Source: Patescibacteria group bacterium (GTDB taxonomy: Bacteria > Patescibacteriota > Minisyncoccia > Phycocordibacterales > UBA1006). From it: 15,932 nt of DNA. Each line of letters begins with the position of its first letter. The first letter of the stretch is position 1. The position numbers and the translations under genes were made by a program. The stretch covers positions 1 to 15,932 of the forward strand of contig JAGQMP010000018.1 of NCBI GenBank assembly GCA_020428585.1, read 5' to 3'. Below, one piece after another: positions 6,277 to 13,770 of the stretch. Under the pieces are notes generated by a model. It was given only the letters and a program-made list of their open reading frames with translations. It searched no databases and was not told the DNA's origin.

Positions 6277-8214
6277 ATGCACATCCTCGAGGTCATTCCG
6301 ATAACGAAATCCGTTGACACTGATACCCTGTCGTATTTTTCGGCTAAAGATGTTGATTTAGGGAGCCTCGTCACGGTCCCACTGCGAAAGAAAGAGGTTA
6401 TGGCATTAGTGGTATCAAAGACAGCTGTCCTTGATTTGAAATCTCAGGTCCGTGGGGCGAGTTACCAATTGCGAAATATCCTTAGGGTGCATGATGGCCA
6501 GGTACTGTCCCCTGCCTTCTTGCGGACGGCAGGGTACCTTGCCCGCTACTATGCTGCCGCGCCAGGCCGCGTCATCAGTCAGATAACACCGGCATTTGTT
6601 ATCGATAAGCTCGATAACTGGGACAAGGTTCCGGTCAATCAAGCAGGTACAGGTTACCAAGAATTAATCCTCGGTCGTGATTATCAGGACCGCGTGACCT
6701 ATTACAAAACCCTGTTGCGAGAACATCTGATTGAGAAATCATCACTGCATATTCTGTGTCCTACTATCAAAGAAGTCGAAGTACTGTCTGCCGAGTTGTC
6801 AAAAAACAATCGAAATGTCTTTGTCCTGCACAGCGGACTCACCAAGACAGCGCTTAAAAAAATCTACCAAGCATTGCATGGACTTGGCACACTGTCATTG
6901 ATCATATCGACACCGCAATTCATTGATACCTACCAGGTCAATAAAAAAACAGTGGTGATTGAGGCCGACGATTCACGTTACTATGAAAGCGTCTCGGAAC
7001 CCTACATTGACGGCCGAATACTGGCGAGGATCTATGCGCAGAAACTAGGTATTACCTTGATTTCAGCGGCCAGTGTGACGAGGATTGAAACCTATGCACG
7101 ATACCAGGATGGCGAGGCTGATCTCGCCGGACCCCTGCATAAACGGATCTTTAAACCAGGTGAGGTTGTCCTGGTTACCGAAAATCGTCAGGTTGGAAAG
7201 AAAACCGATGCTGAACGAATCAAGGTCCTCGAGAAAAAATCTAAAACCTTCACCACAATCAGCACCGAGGCACGAGACGTCATTACAACATCACTGAAAA
7301 ACAAAGAATCGGTGTTCTTATTTGTTCACCGAAAATCCCTCGCCCCAAGCATCGTGTGTGAAGATTGTGGAAATATCGCACGATCACCATCATCAGGCCT
7401 TCCCTACGCCTTGTACACGAGGACGAATAAAAATACCCGCGTGCGTGAACGATTGTTTATCTGTTCACTGACGGGTGAAGTCGTCCGCGCCTTTGATCAT
7501 TGTCAATTTTGTAAGGGATGGAACCTTACCCAGCTAGGGATTGGCACCGATCGCGTCGCTGAAGAAGCAGAAAGAATCTTTGATATCGAGCCTCTGATTA
7601 TCGATGGAGAGCACACCAAAACCGCAAAAGCCCTCAAACAAGCCCTGAAAAAACTAGAAGCTGGTGGCCCCCTGATCGTTATTGGTACTGAAAAGGCTCT
7701 ACCCTACCTAAAGGATGTCGGGCAATCAATCATCGTATCGATGGATTCGTACTTTACCCGAATGAGTTATCAGAGCAATGAAGAAGCGCTCTCATTGATA
7801 AAAAAGGTGAGTGAAGCAAGCGAACGTCCGACGATCTTGCAATCACGAAATGTGACTACTTCCCTGTTGCCAATTATTCAAACGGGTATGTACCAACCTT
7901 ATGCCGAAGCCGAATTGAACGCGAGAAATAGTTATGGATTTCCTCCAAAAATAACCCTCATCGTTATTCAACGGGTCGTACCACGAGAAAAAACCAGAAT
8001 CGAATCTGATACATTAACCAATCTGTTTCGACACTATAATCCTGAAGTTCTAACGGCGCCAGCAGCAAAGCGAACGATGGTCCGGGTTGCCGTAATCCTA
8101 CGACGCGATCAACATTGGCCAAAAGGTAAGGGTGACGCTGACCTGGTAAGCCTCCTCAGAAGCCTCGGCAGGGGTACCACCATCAAGATCAACCCAAGCC
8201 CTATTATCGATTGA
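6277..8214 (+). CDS. priA: Degenerate primosomal helicase PriA-like protein
   Basis: PriA binds stalled forks and reloads the replicative helicase. Homology is visible along the length: an N-terminal fork-binding domain (residues about 1-110), a helicase-like core, cysteines C361, C364, C396, C409 and C412 in the zinc-domain position, G-T-D-R-V-A-E-E at 423-430 (PriA G-T-E-R-V-E-E-E), and a C-terminal domain with L-N-A-R-N-S-Y-G-F-P-P. The motifs for ATP hydrolysis are not recognisable. The Walker A region reads L-G-R-D-Y-Q-D-R (about 132-139), the D-E-x-H position reads E-A-D-D (229-232), and the Q-x-x-G-R-A-G-R motif is absent. Only five of the usual eight zinc cysteines remain. Length is 645 aa against about 730. 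The frame is intact, so it is probably a functional, ATP-independent scaffold. The start fits the promoter 6 nt upstream. Confidence 0.85.
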   Translation: MHILEVIPITKSVDTDTLSYFSAKDVDLGSLVTVPLRKKEVMALVVSKTAVLDLKSQVRGASYQLRNILRVHDGQVLSPAFLRTAGYLARYYAAAPGRVISQITPAFVIDKLDNWDKVPVNQAGTGYQELILGRDYQDRVTYYKTLLREHLIEKSSLHILCPTIKEVEVLSAELSKNNRNVFVLHSGLTKTALKKIYQALHGLGTLSLIISTPQFIDTYQVNKKTVVIEADDSRYYESVSEPYIDGRILARIYAQKLGITLISAASVTRIETYARYQDGEADLAGPLHKRIFKPGEVVLVTENRQVGKKTDAERIKVLEKKSKTFTTISTEARDVITTSLKNKESVFLFVHRKSLAPSIVCEDCGNIARSPSSGLPYALYTRTNKNTRVRERLFICSLTGEVVRAFDHCQFCKGWNLTQLGIGTDRVAEEAERIFDIEPLIIDGEHTKTAKALKQALKKLEAGGPLIVIGTEKALPYLKDVGQSIIVSMDSYFTRMSYQSNEEALSLIKKVSEASERPTILQSRNVTTSLLPIIQTGMYQPYAEAELNARNSYGFPPKITLIVIQRVVPREKTRIESDTLTNLFRHYNPEVLTAPAAKRTMVRVAVILRRDQHWPKGKGDADLVSLLRSLGRGTTIKINPSPIID

Positions 8215-8242
8215 ATCTAATCCTGGATACGCCTTTAAAAAC

Positions 8243-8270
8243 TTGAACAAATAACGATTCGTGCTAGTAT
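8243..8270 (+). promoter_or_regulatory. Promoter of rpsU-ybeY-ftsA
   Basis: TTGAAC (8243-8248), a 16-nt spacer ending in TGC, and TAGTAT (8265-8270) stand 9 nt before the rpsU ATG, so the leader would be only a few nt. It is probably the promoter for the whole run through ftsA. Confidence 0.6.
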
Positions 8271-8279
8271 GGCCGTCAT

Positions 8280-8522
8280 ATGGCAACCAATGTAGATATT
8301 AAAAAAACGAAAAGCGACAATAACCTCGGTGTTCTTCGAAAGTTCTCTCGCAAGGTAAAGACCTCGGGCGTTCTCCAGAAAAAGCGATCACTACGATACC
8401 ATGATCGAACTGACTCTGACTTTAAACGAAAGCAGAATGCGCTCACCAAGATTGAAAAACGCACCGAGTACGAAAAGAAGGAGAAAATGGGACTCGTAAA
8501 GCCAAAGGCACGTCGCCGATAA
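8280..8522 (+). CDS. rpsU: Small ribosomal subunit protein bS21
   Basis: bS21 is a very basic protein on the platform of the 30S subunit near the 16S rRNA 3' end, where it affects initiation. Residues about 17-52 match the family core, L-R-K-F-S-R-K-V-K-T-S-G-V-L-Q-K-K-R-S-L-R-Y then a basic helix with F-K-R-K. At 80 aa it is slightly longer than usual, owing to the N-terminal segment and a Lys/Arg-rich tail ending K-A-R-R-R. The start follows a TGCTAGTAT promoter and there is no SD. ybeY begins 7 nt after the stop, so the genes are almost certainly co-transcribed; both act on small-subunit function. Confidence 0.85.
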   Translation: MATNVDIKKTKSDNNLGVLRKFSRKVKTSGVLQKKRSLRYHDRTDSDFKRKQNALTKIEKRTEYEKKEKMGLVKPKARRR

Positions 8523-8529
8523 TCTTTTT

Positions 8530-8940
8530 ATGACTGTCGTCGAGTACCACAACCTCACGATCGTCAGACAAACAAAAGGCAGGATTCCTCCCCTGCCTTT
8601 TGTTGACGTAAAGGAAGCTATCCTCGGCAAAGGATATGAATTGTCGTTAGTGTTCCTTGATCAAGTCACCTCAATCAGCCTTCATCATAGTTTCAAGGGA
8701 AAAGCTGATCCTGTGAACGTCCTCTCGTTCCCTTTGGAAAAGAACGAGGGTGAAATCCTTATCACTTTAACGAAAGCTCGAACTGAGGCAAAACACTATG
8801 GCCGCAGTTACCATAACCACCTCTTGTTTCTTTTTATCCACGGCTGTCTCCATTTGAAAGGCATGGATCATGGTGATAAAATGGAAAAATACGAGCAATT
8901 ATTTTACAAACGATTCACGAAACCAGACCGAATCGTATAG
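8530..8940 (+). CDS. ybeY: Endoribonuclease YbeY (rRNA maturation factor)
   Basis: YbeY is a zinc-dependent endoribonuclease involved in 16S rRNA 3'-end maturation and ribosome quality control. The diagnostic motif H-G-C-L-H-L-K-G-M-D-H is present at residues 104-114, giving the three zinc ligands H104, H108 and H114. N-V-L-S-F-P at 63-68 is the conserved upstream segment. Length (136 aa) is at the short end of the family. It sits 7 nt after rpsU and 27 nt before ftsA, in one transcription unit. No SD precedes the ATG. Confidence 0.92.
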   Translation: MTVVEYHNLTIVRQTKGRIPPLPFVDVKEAILGKGYELSLVFLDQVTSISLHHSFKGKADPVNVLSFPLEKNEGEILITLTKARTEAKHYGRSYHNHLLFLFIHGCLHLKGMDHGDKMEKYEQLFYKRFTKPDRIV

Positions 8941-8967
8941 ATTGCACCCCACTACAACGAACCCTTC

Positions 8968-10128
8968 ATGACTACACATCACATCATTGGAATAGATCTT
9001 GGAACCAACAGTATGAAGCTCGTCGTGTGCGAACTATCAGACCAAGCACCAAAAATCCTACATGCGGTTGAGGTACCCTCAGGGGGTCTTCGCCACGGAT
9101 ATGTCGTTGATTTTGACAAGGCCGTTAGCGCCTTGGCGACCCTCATCACCAAAGCTGAACGCGAATATAAACAGAGAATCACCAAAGTTCGACTATCAAT
9201 TGGTGGGATCGGCCTCGCTTCTCAGTACGTCAGAACCTCGATCGATGTTACGAGTCGTACGAATGAACTCACCGATAAAAATGTTGACGAGGTATTAGAA
9301 AAAGCCGAAAACCTTTTCACGGCTAAATATCCCAACAAAAAGATTCTGCACGTAGTACCCGTCAAATATCGTGTTGATGGTAAGGATGTCCTTGGTACCC
9401 CAAGCGGTATGTACGGTACGAGTCTCGAAGCAAAGGTCGTCTTTATCACCGTCCTTGAACATCACTACGACGCCCTGGTGAATCTGGTCGAAGGACAGGG
9501 GCTCACGGTGAATGAAGCCATTGCGGCACCTATTGCTGATGCCGCAACAGCAACCACCTATAAACAACAGACTCAGGGTTGTCTCATAACAAATGTTGGG
9601 GCTGAAACCACAACGCTTTCAACCTTTGAAAATGGCATTATCACGTCGCTGGATGTGGTATCAATTGGTTCAAACGATGTGACCAATGATATCGCGCTTG
9701 GCCTTCAGGTACCTCTCGAAGAGGCCGAGGCTATCAAACGTGGTACGAATAGCAATCACCCCAAGAGGCGCGTCGAAGAAATCATAGGAGCGCGTTGTGC
9801 CGATGTTGTCGAGCTGGCTGAAAATCATTTATTCAAGATTAAAAAGAACCGCCTCTTGCCTGCGGGTGTCGCCTTCACGGGCGGGGGTTCGTCAATGGAC
9901 GGACTTGAAGATTTAGCACGGCACCAGCTAAAACTTCCCGCTGCCACGGTGTCCATGAGTCGCCCATCGAGAAAGAGCAAGCGGACCGTCACCGTACCGA
10001 ATCAATTCTCGGTTGCCTACGGACTGTGTATCAGTGATCATGGAAACCGGCGATTCTCTCAAGGAGGCATCTCGATGAGACGTATCAGGCAGTCAATCGC
10101 TTACTGGTTCAACCAGTTAATGCCATAG
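8968..10128 (+). CDS. ftsA: Cell division protein FtsA
   Basis: FtsA is an actin-like protein that tethers FtsZ to the membrane and recruits later divisome proteins. It has phosphate-1 G-I-D-L-G-T-N-S at residues 8-15, the SHS2/1C region around 80-170, the adenosine region F-T-G-G-G-S-S-M at 303-310, and a C-terminal amphipathic segment (R-R-I-R-Q-S-I-A-Y-W-F-N-Q-L, 371-384), the usual membrane-targeting helix. The phosphate-2 loop is unusual: T-N-V-G-A-E-T-T-T at 208-216 where D-I-G-G-G-T-T is expected, so the Asp is Asn209 and a Gly is Glu. Length (386 aa) is normal. ftsZ starts 74 nt downstream with its own promoter. There is no SD. Confidence 0.94.
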   Translation: MTTHHIIGIDLGTNSMKLVVCELSDQAPKILHAVEVPSGGLRHGYVVDFDKAVSALATLITKAEREYKQRITKVRLSIGGIGLASQYVRTSIDVTSRTNELTDKNVDEVLEKAENLFTAKYPNKKILHVVPVKYRVDGKDVLGTPSGMYGTSLEAKVVFITVLEHHYDALVNLVEGQGLTVNEAIAAPIADAATATTYKQQTQGCLITNVGAETTTLSTFENGIITSLDVVSIGSNDVTNDIALGLQVPLEEAEAIKRGTNSNHPKRRVEEIIGARCADVVELAENHLFKIKKNRLLPAGVAFTGGGSSMDGLEDLARHQLKLPAATVSMSRPSRKSKRTVTVPNQFSVAYGLCISDHGNRRFSQGGISMRRIRQSIAYWFNQLMP

Positions 10129-10134
10129 AACGAC

Positions 10135-10162
10135 TTGCAGGAGTAAGGTATTTTGCTAGAAT
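10135..10162 (+). promoter_or_regulatory. ftsZ promoter
   Basis: TTGCAG (10135-10140), a 16-nt spacer ending in TGC, and TAGAAT (10157-10162) lie between ftsA and ftsZ. The predicted leader is about 34 nt without an SD, so FtsZ can be made independently of upstream genes. Confidence 0.6.
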
Positions 10163-10202
10163 ACAACCACCATTTGTTACCCATTTTTAAACCATCACCA
10201 CT

Positions 10203-11345
10203 ATGCCCAAAGTTAACCCAGACATTGAAACCTTCGCCCGTATCAAGGTAATCGGCGTCGGCGGAGGCGGTACGAACGCCGTCAATCATATGATCGATGC
10301 CGAGATCTCGGGAGTCGAGTTTATTGCGGTCAATACCGATACACAGGATCTTCACCATTCAACAGCCGATAAGAAAATCCACATCGGCAAGAACCTGACC
10401 AAGGGACTTGGTTCAGGGATGAATCCAGATATCGGACGTTCTGCGGCCGAAGAAACCAAGGCAGAAATCCAAGAAGCCATGAAGGGGGCTGACATGGTAT
10501 TCGTGGCTGCCGGCATGGGGGGTGGAACCGGAACCGGGGCATCACCAATTATTGCACGTACCGCCAAAGAACAAGGTATTCTCACGATTGGTGTAGTAAC
10601 GAAACCGTTTTCATTCGAAGGTGATCAACGCCGACGTATTGCCGATGCTGGGATTGAAGATCTCGAAAAAGAAGTTGATGCTCTGGTTACCATTCCGAAC
10701 GATCGCCTCCTTGCGATCGCCGGCGACGACATGAGCTTTGCCGAAGCGTTCAATGTATCTGATGATGTATTAAAACAGGCGGTTGAAGGTATTTCAGAAT
10801 TGATCACGACCCCGGGTATCATCAATATTGATTACGCTGATATCCGAACGACCCTTTCTGATACCGGTTCAGCCTTTATGGGTATTGGACGCGCTTCAGG
10901 AGAAGGTCGCGCCAAAGATGCAGCCTTGGCAGCGATCAACTCTCCCCTCCTTGATATTGCGGTTGATGGAGCGAAGGGTGTGTTGTTTGCCATTTCAGGC
11001 GGGGATGACCTCACCATGAGCGAGGTCAACGAAATCGCCTCAATCATTACTGAATCGATTGATCCAAGCGCCCGTGTGATTTTTGGAACCATCCGAGACA
11101 ACAAACTGAAAAAAGGTGAGATCAAAGTGACCGTCATCGCGACGGGATTCGATGGCATCATCCAAAAGAAACCGGCCTTCTCGGCCTTTACCAAAGAAGA
11201 CCGATCAGTTGCTGACGAAAAGCCTGTCAAAAACGACAAGAAAAAAGAAGCTGAAGAGATCGAAGAAATAGAAGAGATCGATGACGCTGATAACGACGAT
11301 TGGTCAGCGGTCCCCGCTTTCTTGCGGCGTGGTAGCAAAAAATAA
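10203..11345 (+). CDS. ftsZ: Cell division GTPase FtsZ
   Basis: FtsZ is the tubulin-like GTPase that forms the division ring. Clear marks are the N-terminal G-V-G-G-G-G-T-N-A-V at residues 18-27, the tubulin signature G-G-G-T-G-T-G at 106-112, the P-F-S-F-E-G segment at 135-140, and the T7 loop N-I-D-Y-A-D-I at 208-214, whose Asp residues activate GTP hydrolysis. A charged linker (about 330-366, alternating E-E-I and K-K-K runs) ends in the conserved peptide A-V-P-A-F-L-R-R (369-376), which binds FtsA. Length (380 aa) is normal. The gene has its own promoter after ftsA and a hairpin terminator right after the stop. Confidence 0.98.
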   Translation: MPKVNPDIETFARIKVIGVGGGGTNAVNHMIDAEISGVEFIAVNTDTQDLHHSTADKKIHIGKNLTKGLGSGMNPDIGRSAAEETKAEIQEAMKGADMVFVAAGMGGGTGTGASPIIARTAKEQGILTIGVVTKPFSFEGDQRRRIADAGIEDLEKEVDALVTIPNDRLLAIAGDDMSFAEAFNVSDDVLKQAVEGISELITTPGIINIDYADIRTTLSDTGSAFMGIGRASGEGRAKDAALAAINSPLLDIAVDGAKGVLFAISGGDDLTMSEVNEIASIITESIDPSARVIFGTIRDNKLKKGEIKVTVIATGFDGIIQKKPAFSAFTKEDRSVADEKPVKNDKKKEAEEIEEIEEIDDADNDDWSAVPAFLRRGSKK

Positions 11346-11376
11346 AAAAACCGAGACATGAAGCCTCGGCTTTTTT
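11344..11376. terminator. Bidirectional intrinsic terminator after ftsZ
   Basis: CCGAG (11351-11355) pairs with CTCGG (11365-11369) around a 9-nt loop, with an A run before and six T after. On the minus strand it also lies just beyond the ancestral stop of the neighbouring gene (TAA at 11387-11389). Confidence 0.8.
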
Positions 11377-11440
11377 ATTGCATTTTTTAACCAATGGTGG
11401 CAATGTAGCCGCCTTGGTTTTTTGGGTTGTAGGACCCTTT

Positions 11441-11534
11441 GTATCCTGAAGGGATCTCGTTGCCCGAGCCTACCATCAGGATCTTTTGTATCCTGAAGGG
11501 ATCTCGTTGCCCGAGCCTACCATCAGGATCTTTT
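11441..11534. repeat. Perfect 47-bp tandem duplication
   Basis: Two identical 47-bp units lie head to tail at 11441-11487 and 11488-11534. The unit is not a multiple of three and lies within the 3' end of the minus-strand gene 11476-11907, shifting its frame. The absence of any difference between copies suggests a recent event or an actively slipping locus. Confidence 0.97.
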
Positions 11535-11907
11535 GGTTTCCTTCAGGGGATTTGATCCTCAAATTCACGACCCTAACGAATTTTTTAGGATCGAGAAATT
11601 TTTTCTCGATGGAACAGTGGAATGTCCCTCCTTTGTTTTCGACGACCTTTTTCAAATCCATGCTGGTTCCGTAGAAACTTACCGGAATAAATCCTCCGGT
11701 TTCGGTTTGAATCCGTAACTGAAGGTAAGGAAGGTGTTTCCTGTCTTTCCTCTCCTTAAGTTCCCCTTCGAAACAGAAGATTACATTTGGATACTCTTTT
11801 TCTTTTTTAAAGATCGGATAAACAGCTTTTTTAGCTGCCTCTTTAAGATTAAAGGGTAATGCATTTTGGGCATCGCCCTTAACAATAAAATCTGCAATTC
11901 TTGCCAT
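11476..11907 (-). CDS. Uncharacterised 143-aa protein with a C-terminus altered by a 47-bp duplication
   Basis: I do not recognise a family. The sequence is a mixed alpha/beta type, rich in Lys and Phe, with a strand-rich middle (residues about 40-120) and no signal peptide or metal motif. The duplication makes the protein end K-R-S-stop after residue 141. Removing one copy restores a tail of 16 residues (G-S-Y-N-P-K-N-Q-G-G-Y-I-A-T-I-G) and a TAA at 11387-11389, just before the terminator shared with ftsZ. The ancestral product would be 157 aa. The gene has its own TTGACT promoter and is A+T-rich upstream. Only the tail is lost, so the protein may still work. Confidence 0.75.
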   Translation of the reverse strand: MARIADFIVKGDAQNALPFNLKEAAKKAVYPIFKKEKEYPNVIFCFEGELKERKDRKHLPYLQLRIQTETGGFIPVSFYGTSMDLKKVVENKGGTFHCSIEKKFLDPKKFVRVVNLRIKSPEGNQKILMVGSGNEIPSGYKRS

Positions 11908-11933
11908 GGTGTTGTTTTTTAAGTTTCCTATAT

Positions 11934-11962
11934 CTTATATCATATTATAATAAATAAGTCAA
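11934..11962 (-). promoter_or_regulatory. TTGACT/TATAAG promoter of the 11476-11907 gene
   Basis: On the minus strand TTGACT (11957-11962), a 17-nt spacer ending in TGA, and TATAAG (11934-11939) have the same layout as the promoter at 6161-6189. The predicted leader is about 20-25 nt. Confidence 0.65.
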
Positions 11963-12031
11963 TACCTATACTCCCCCCTCCATTTAGGTATACTGGACTT
12001 ATATATTTTAGTAGCTAAGAACCTCTACCTT

Positions 12032-12961
12032 ATGTACGACCTTATTATTATCGGCGCCGGACCGGCTGGCACCGCAGCTGGTGTCTATGCTGCCCGAAAA
12101 AAATTAAAGACGCTTCTTATCACCGAAGAATTCGGTGGGCAGTCGTCGGTATCAGAAACCATCTATAACTGGATTGGTAGTCCTGAAATTGGCGGCCAGG
12201 AACTAGCCAAGGCTTTTCAGTCGCACCTTGAATACTATGAAGATGGCGAAACCTTGACTATTCACAAGGGCACTCGGGCAGCATCAGTAGCTAATAACGA
12301 TGACGGTTCTTTCACTATCACTGATGCTCATGACAACGCGTACCAGACAAGGGCCGTCTTCATCGCATCAGGTTCAGCCAGACGAAAACTACCAGCCACA
12401 GGCGCCGATCGCCTCGAACATAAAGGTCTCACCTATTGTGCGAGCTGTGACGGTCCCCTGTTCTCAGGCATGGACGTAGTCGTGATTGGTGGCGGAAACG
12501 CCGGATTTGAAACCGCAGCGCAACTGTTGGCGTATTGTAAATCAGTCACCCTCTTGCAGCACCGCGGCGAATACAAGGCGGATCCCATCACGGTCGAAAA
12601 GGTCCTTAGTCGTGGTCATATGACCGGTATCCTGAATGCTAAAACCCTCGAGGTAACTGGCGAACAGTTCGTTGACGGGCTGGTCTACGAGGATGTCACC
12701 ACCGGCAAACAACATCGCCTGGAGGTAAAGGGAATCTTTGTCGAAATCGGACAGATACCTAATTCAGGTATTGTTGAAGACCTTGTTGATCTGACCGATA
12801 GTAAACAAATCATCGCTGACCCCTATACCCAGCGTACCTCAGTCCCAGGCATCTGGGCCGCTGGTGACGTCACTGACGTCAGGTATCACCAGAACAACAT
12901 TTCGGCAGGTGATGCGGTCAAAGCCCTTGAGGATATCTATCAATACCTTCACCGACAATAA
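12032..12961 (+). CDS. trxB: Thioredoxin reductase-like flavoprotein
   Basis: This is a cytoplasmic FAD enzyme that passes electrons from a nicotinamide nucleotide to a thioredoxin-like partner. It has the FAD motif G-A-G-P-A-G at residues 8-13, the redox pair C136-A-S-C139-D-G, the nucleotide motif G-G-G-N-A-G at 153-158, and the second FAD motif G-I-W-A-A-G-D at 273-279. Length (309 aa) is normal. The H-R-R-x-x-x-R-A motif that binds the NADPH 2'-phosphate in TrxB is replaced by H-R-G-E-Y-K-A-D (177-184), close to the AhpF pattern, so NADH use is plausible. The ATG at 12032 precedes the FAD motif directly and has no SD. No thioredoxin gene lies in the window. Confidence 0.93.
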   Translation: MYDLIIIGAGPAGTAAGVYAARKKLKTLLITEEFGGQSSVSETIYNWIGSPEIGGQELAKAFQSHLEYYEDGETLTIHKGTRAASVANNDDGSFTITDAHDNAYQTRAVFIASGSARRKLPATGADRLEHKGLTYCASCDGPLFSGMDVVVIGGGNAGFETAAQLLAYCKSVTLLQHRGEYKADPITVEKVLSRGHMTGILNAKTLEVTGEQFVDGLVYEDVTTGKQHRLEVKGIFVEIGQIPNSGIVEDLVDLTDSKQIIADPYTQRTSVPGIWAAGDVTDVRYHQNNISAGDAVKALEDIYQYLHRQ

Positions 12962-12993
12962 AAACCCCTAGCGAGAAATCACTAGGGATTTTT
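12961..12993. terminator. Intrinsic terminator between trxB and the glmU-like gene
   Basis: CCCTAG (12966-12971) pairs with CTAGGG (12982-12987) around a 10-nt loop, followed on the plus strand by ATTTTT. A run of A before the stem gives weaker function on the minus strand for the convergent gene. Confidence 0.75.
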
Positions 12994-13005
12994 AGTTCTC
13001 ATTTC

Positions 13006-13755
13006 CTATGATTCAAGATAGCGTTCAAGAACCGTTAACTGTTCAGGAGTATTGGCACCCAGAGCTTCGCGTTCATCAACAAGTATCGATCCAATGAAGG
13101 CACCTTCCTGGAAAGCTATTTTAACGAGATCGGTAAGATATAATTCACCTTGATCGTTTTTACTATCAAGGTGAAGAAGCGAGTCTTGAAGCCAATCTCG
13201 ATCACAACAGAAATATATTGGATTCACTTCCCTGATCTTCTTCTGTTCTTCGGTGGCATCTCTTGCTTCAACATTTGCGACAATATTATTTTTGTCATCT
13301 CTAATAATACGCCCGAAATTATAAAATTGTTGTTCAAAGAGCTGGTCGTCAGTAATTACCGCGGTTCCCATGGTCAGGGGATTCTTTGATTGTTTTTTAA
13401 CCTCAACTAATCGCTTTAAGGTCTTCGTTGATACATAGGGCTGGTCAGCAAGTAACACGATCACAGATGTGATTTCTTGATCAAGATACGGCATGGCAAC
13501 CGCCACCGCATGGCCCGTCCCCTTTTGCTCTGATTGGGTAACATAGATCCCGCGGTCACCGATCACCTCTTTTACCAGGTCTTCTTGGTAGCCAACCACT
13601 AGGATTGGCTTTCGAGGTAGATCAAGGCTTTCAACCGTATCAAGAACGTGTTCTAGCATTGGTTGGTGGCCTAATTTCGTTAGAGCCTTTGGTAGATCCC
13701 CTCCCATGCGAGTCCCCTTTCCTGCTGCCAAAATAATAATTTGAGTCGTATCCAT
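13006..13755 (-). CDS. N-acetylglucosamine-1-phosphate uridylyltransferase-like protein (GlmU N-terminal domain only)
   Basis: The protein belongs to the nucleotidyltransferase fold of GlmU, which makes UDP-GlcNAc from UTP and GlcNAc-1-P, the substrate of MurA. Numbered from the ATG at 13755, it shows L-A-A-G-K-G-T-R-M at residues 10-18, Q-K-G-T-G-H-A-V at 77-84, A-D-Q-P at 103-106 in the metal-binding position, Y-N-F-G-R-I-I-R-D at 145-153, E-V-N at 176-178 and N-D-Q-G-E-L-Y-L-T-D at 200-209. It ends at 249 aa without the left-handed beta-helix acetyltransferase half. The frame can be extended to a TTG at 13779, but that lies within the predicted leader, and the ATG is better. A different sugar nucleotide product is possible. 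Confidence 0.88.
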   Translation of the reverse strand: MDTTQIIILAAGKGTRMGGDLPKALTKLGHQPMLEHVLDTVESLDLPRKPILVVGYQEDLVKEVIGDRGIYVTQSEQKGTGHAVAVAMPYLDQEITSVIVLLADQPYVSTKTLKRLVEVKKQSKNPLTMGTAVITDDQLFEQQFYNFGRIIRDDKNNIVANVEARDATEEQKKIREVNPIYFCCDRDWLQDSLLHLDSKNDQGELYLTDLVKIAFQEGAFIGSILVDEREALGANTPEQLTVLERYLES

Positions 13756-13770
13756 AATGAGAAAACAAAG

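Noticed and set aside
10832..11359. Long (175-codon) minus-strand frame opposite ftsZ
   Set aside because: It is the antisense shadow of ftsZ; the Ser-rich tract mirrors the E-E-I linker codons and it crosses the ftsZ terminator.
11441..11534. CRISPR array
   Set aside because: Only two identical units lie directly head to tail with no spacers, inside a coding gene; it is a simple tandem duplication.
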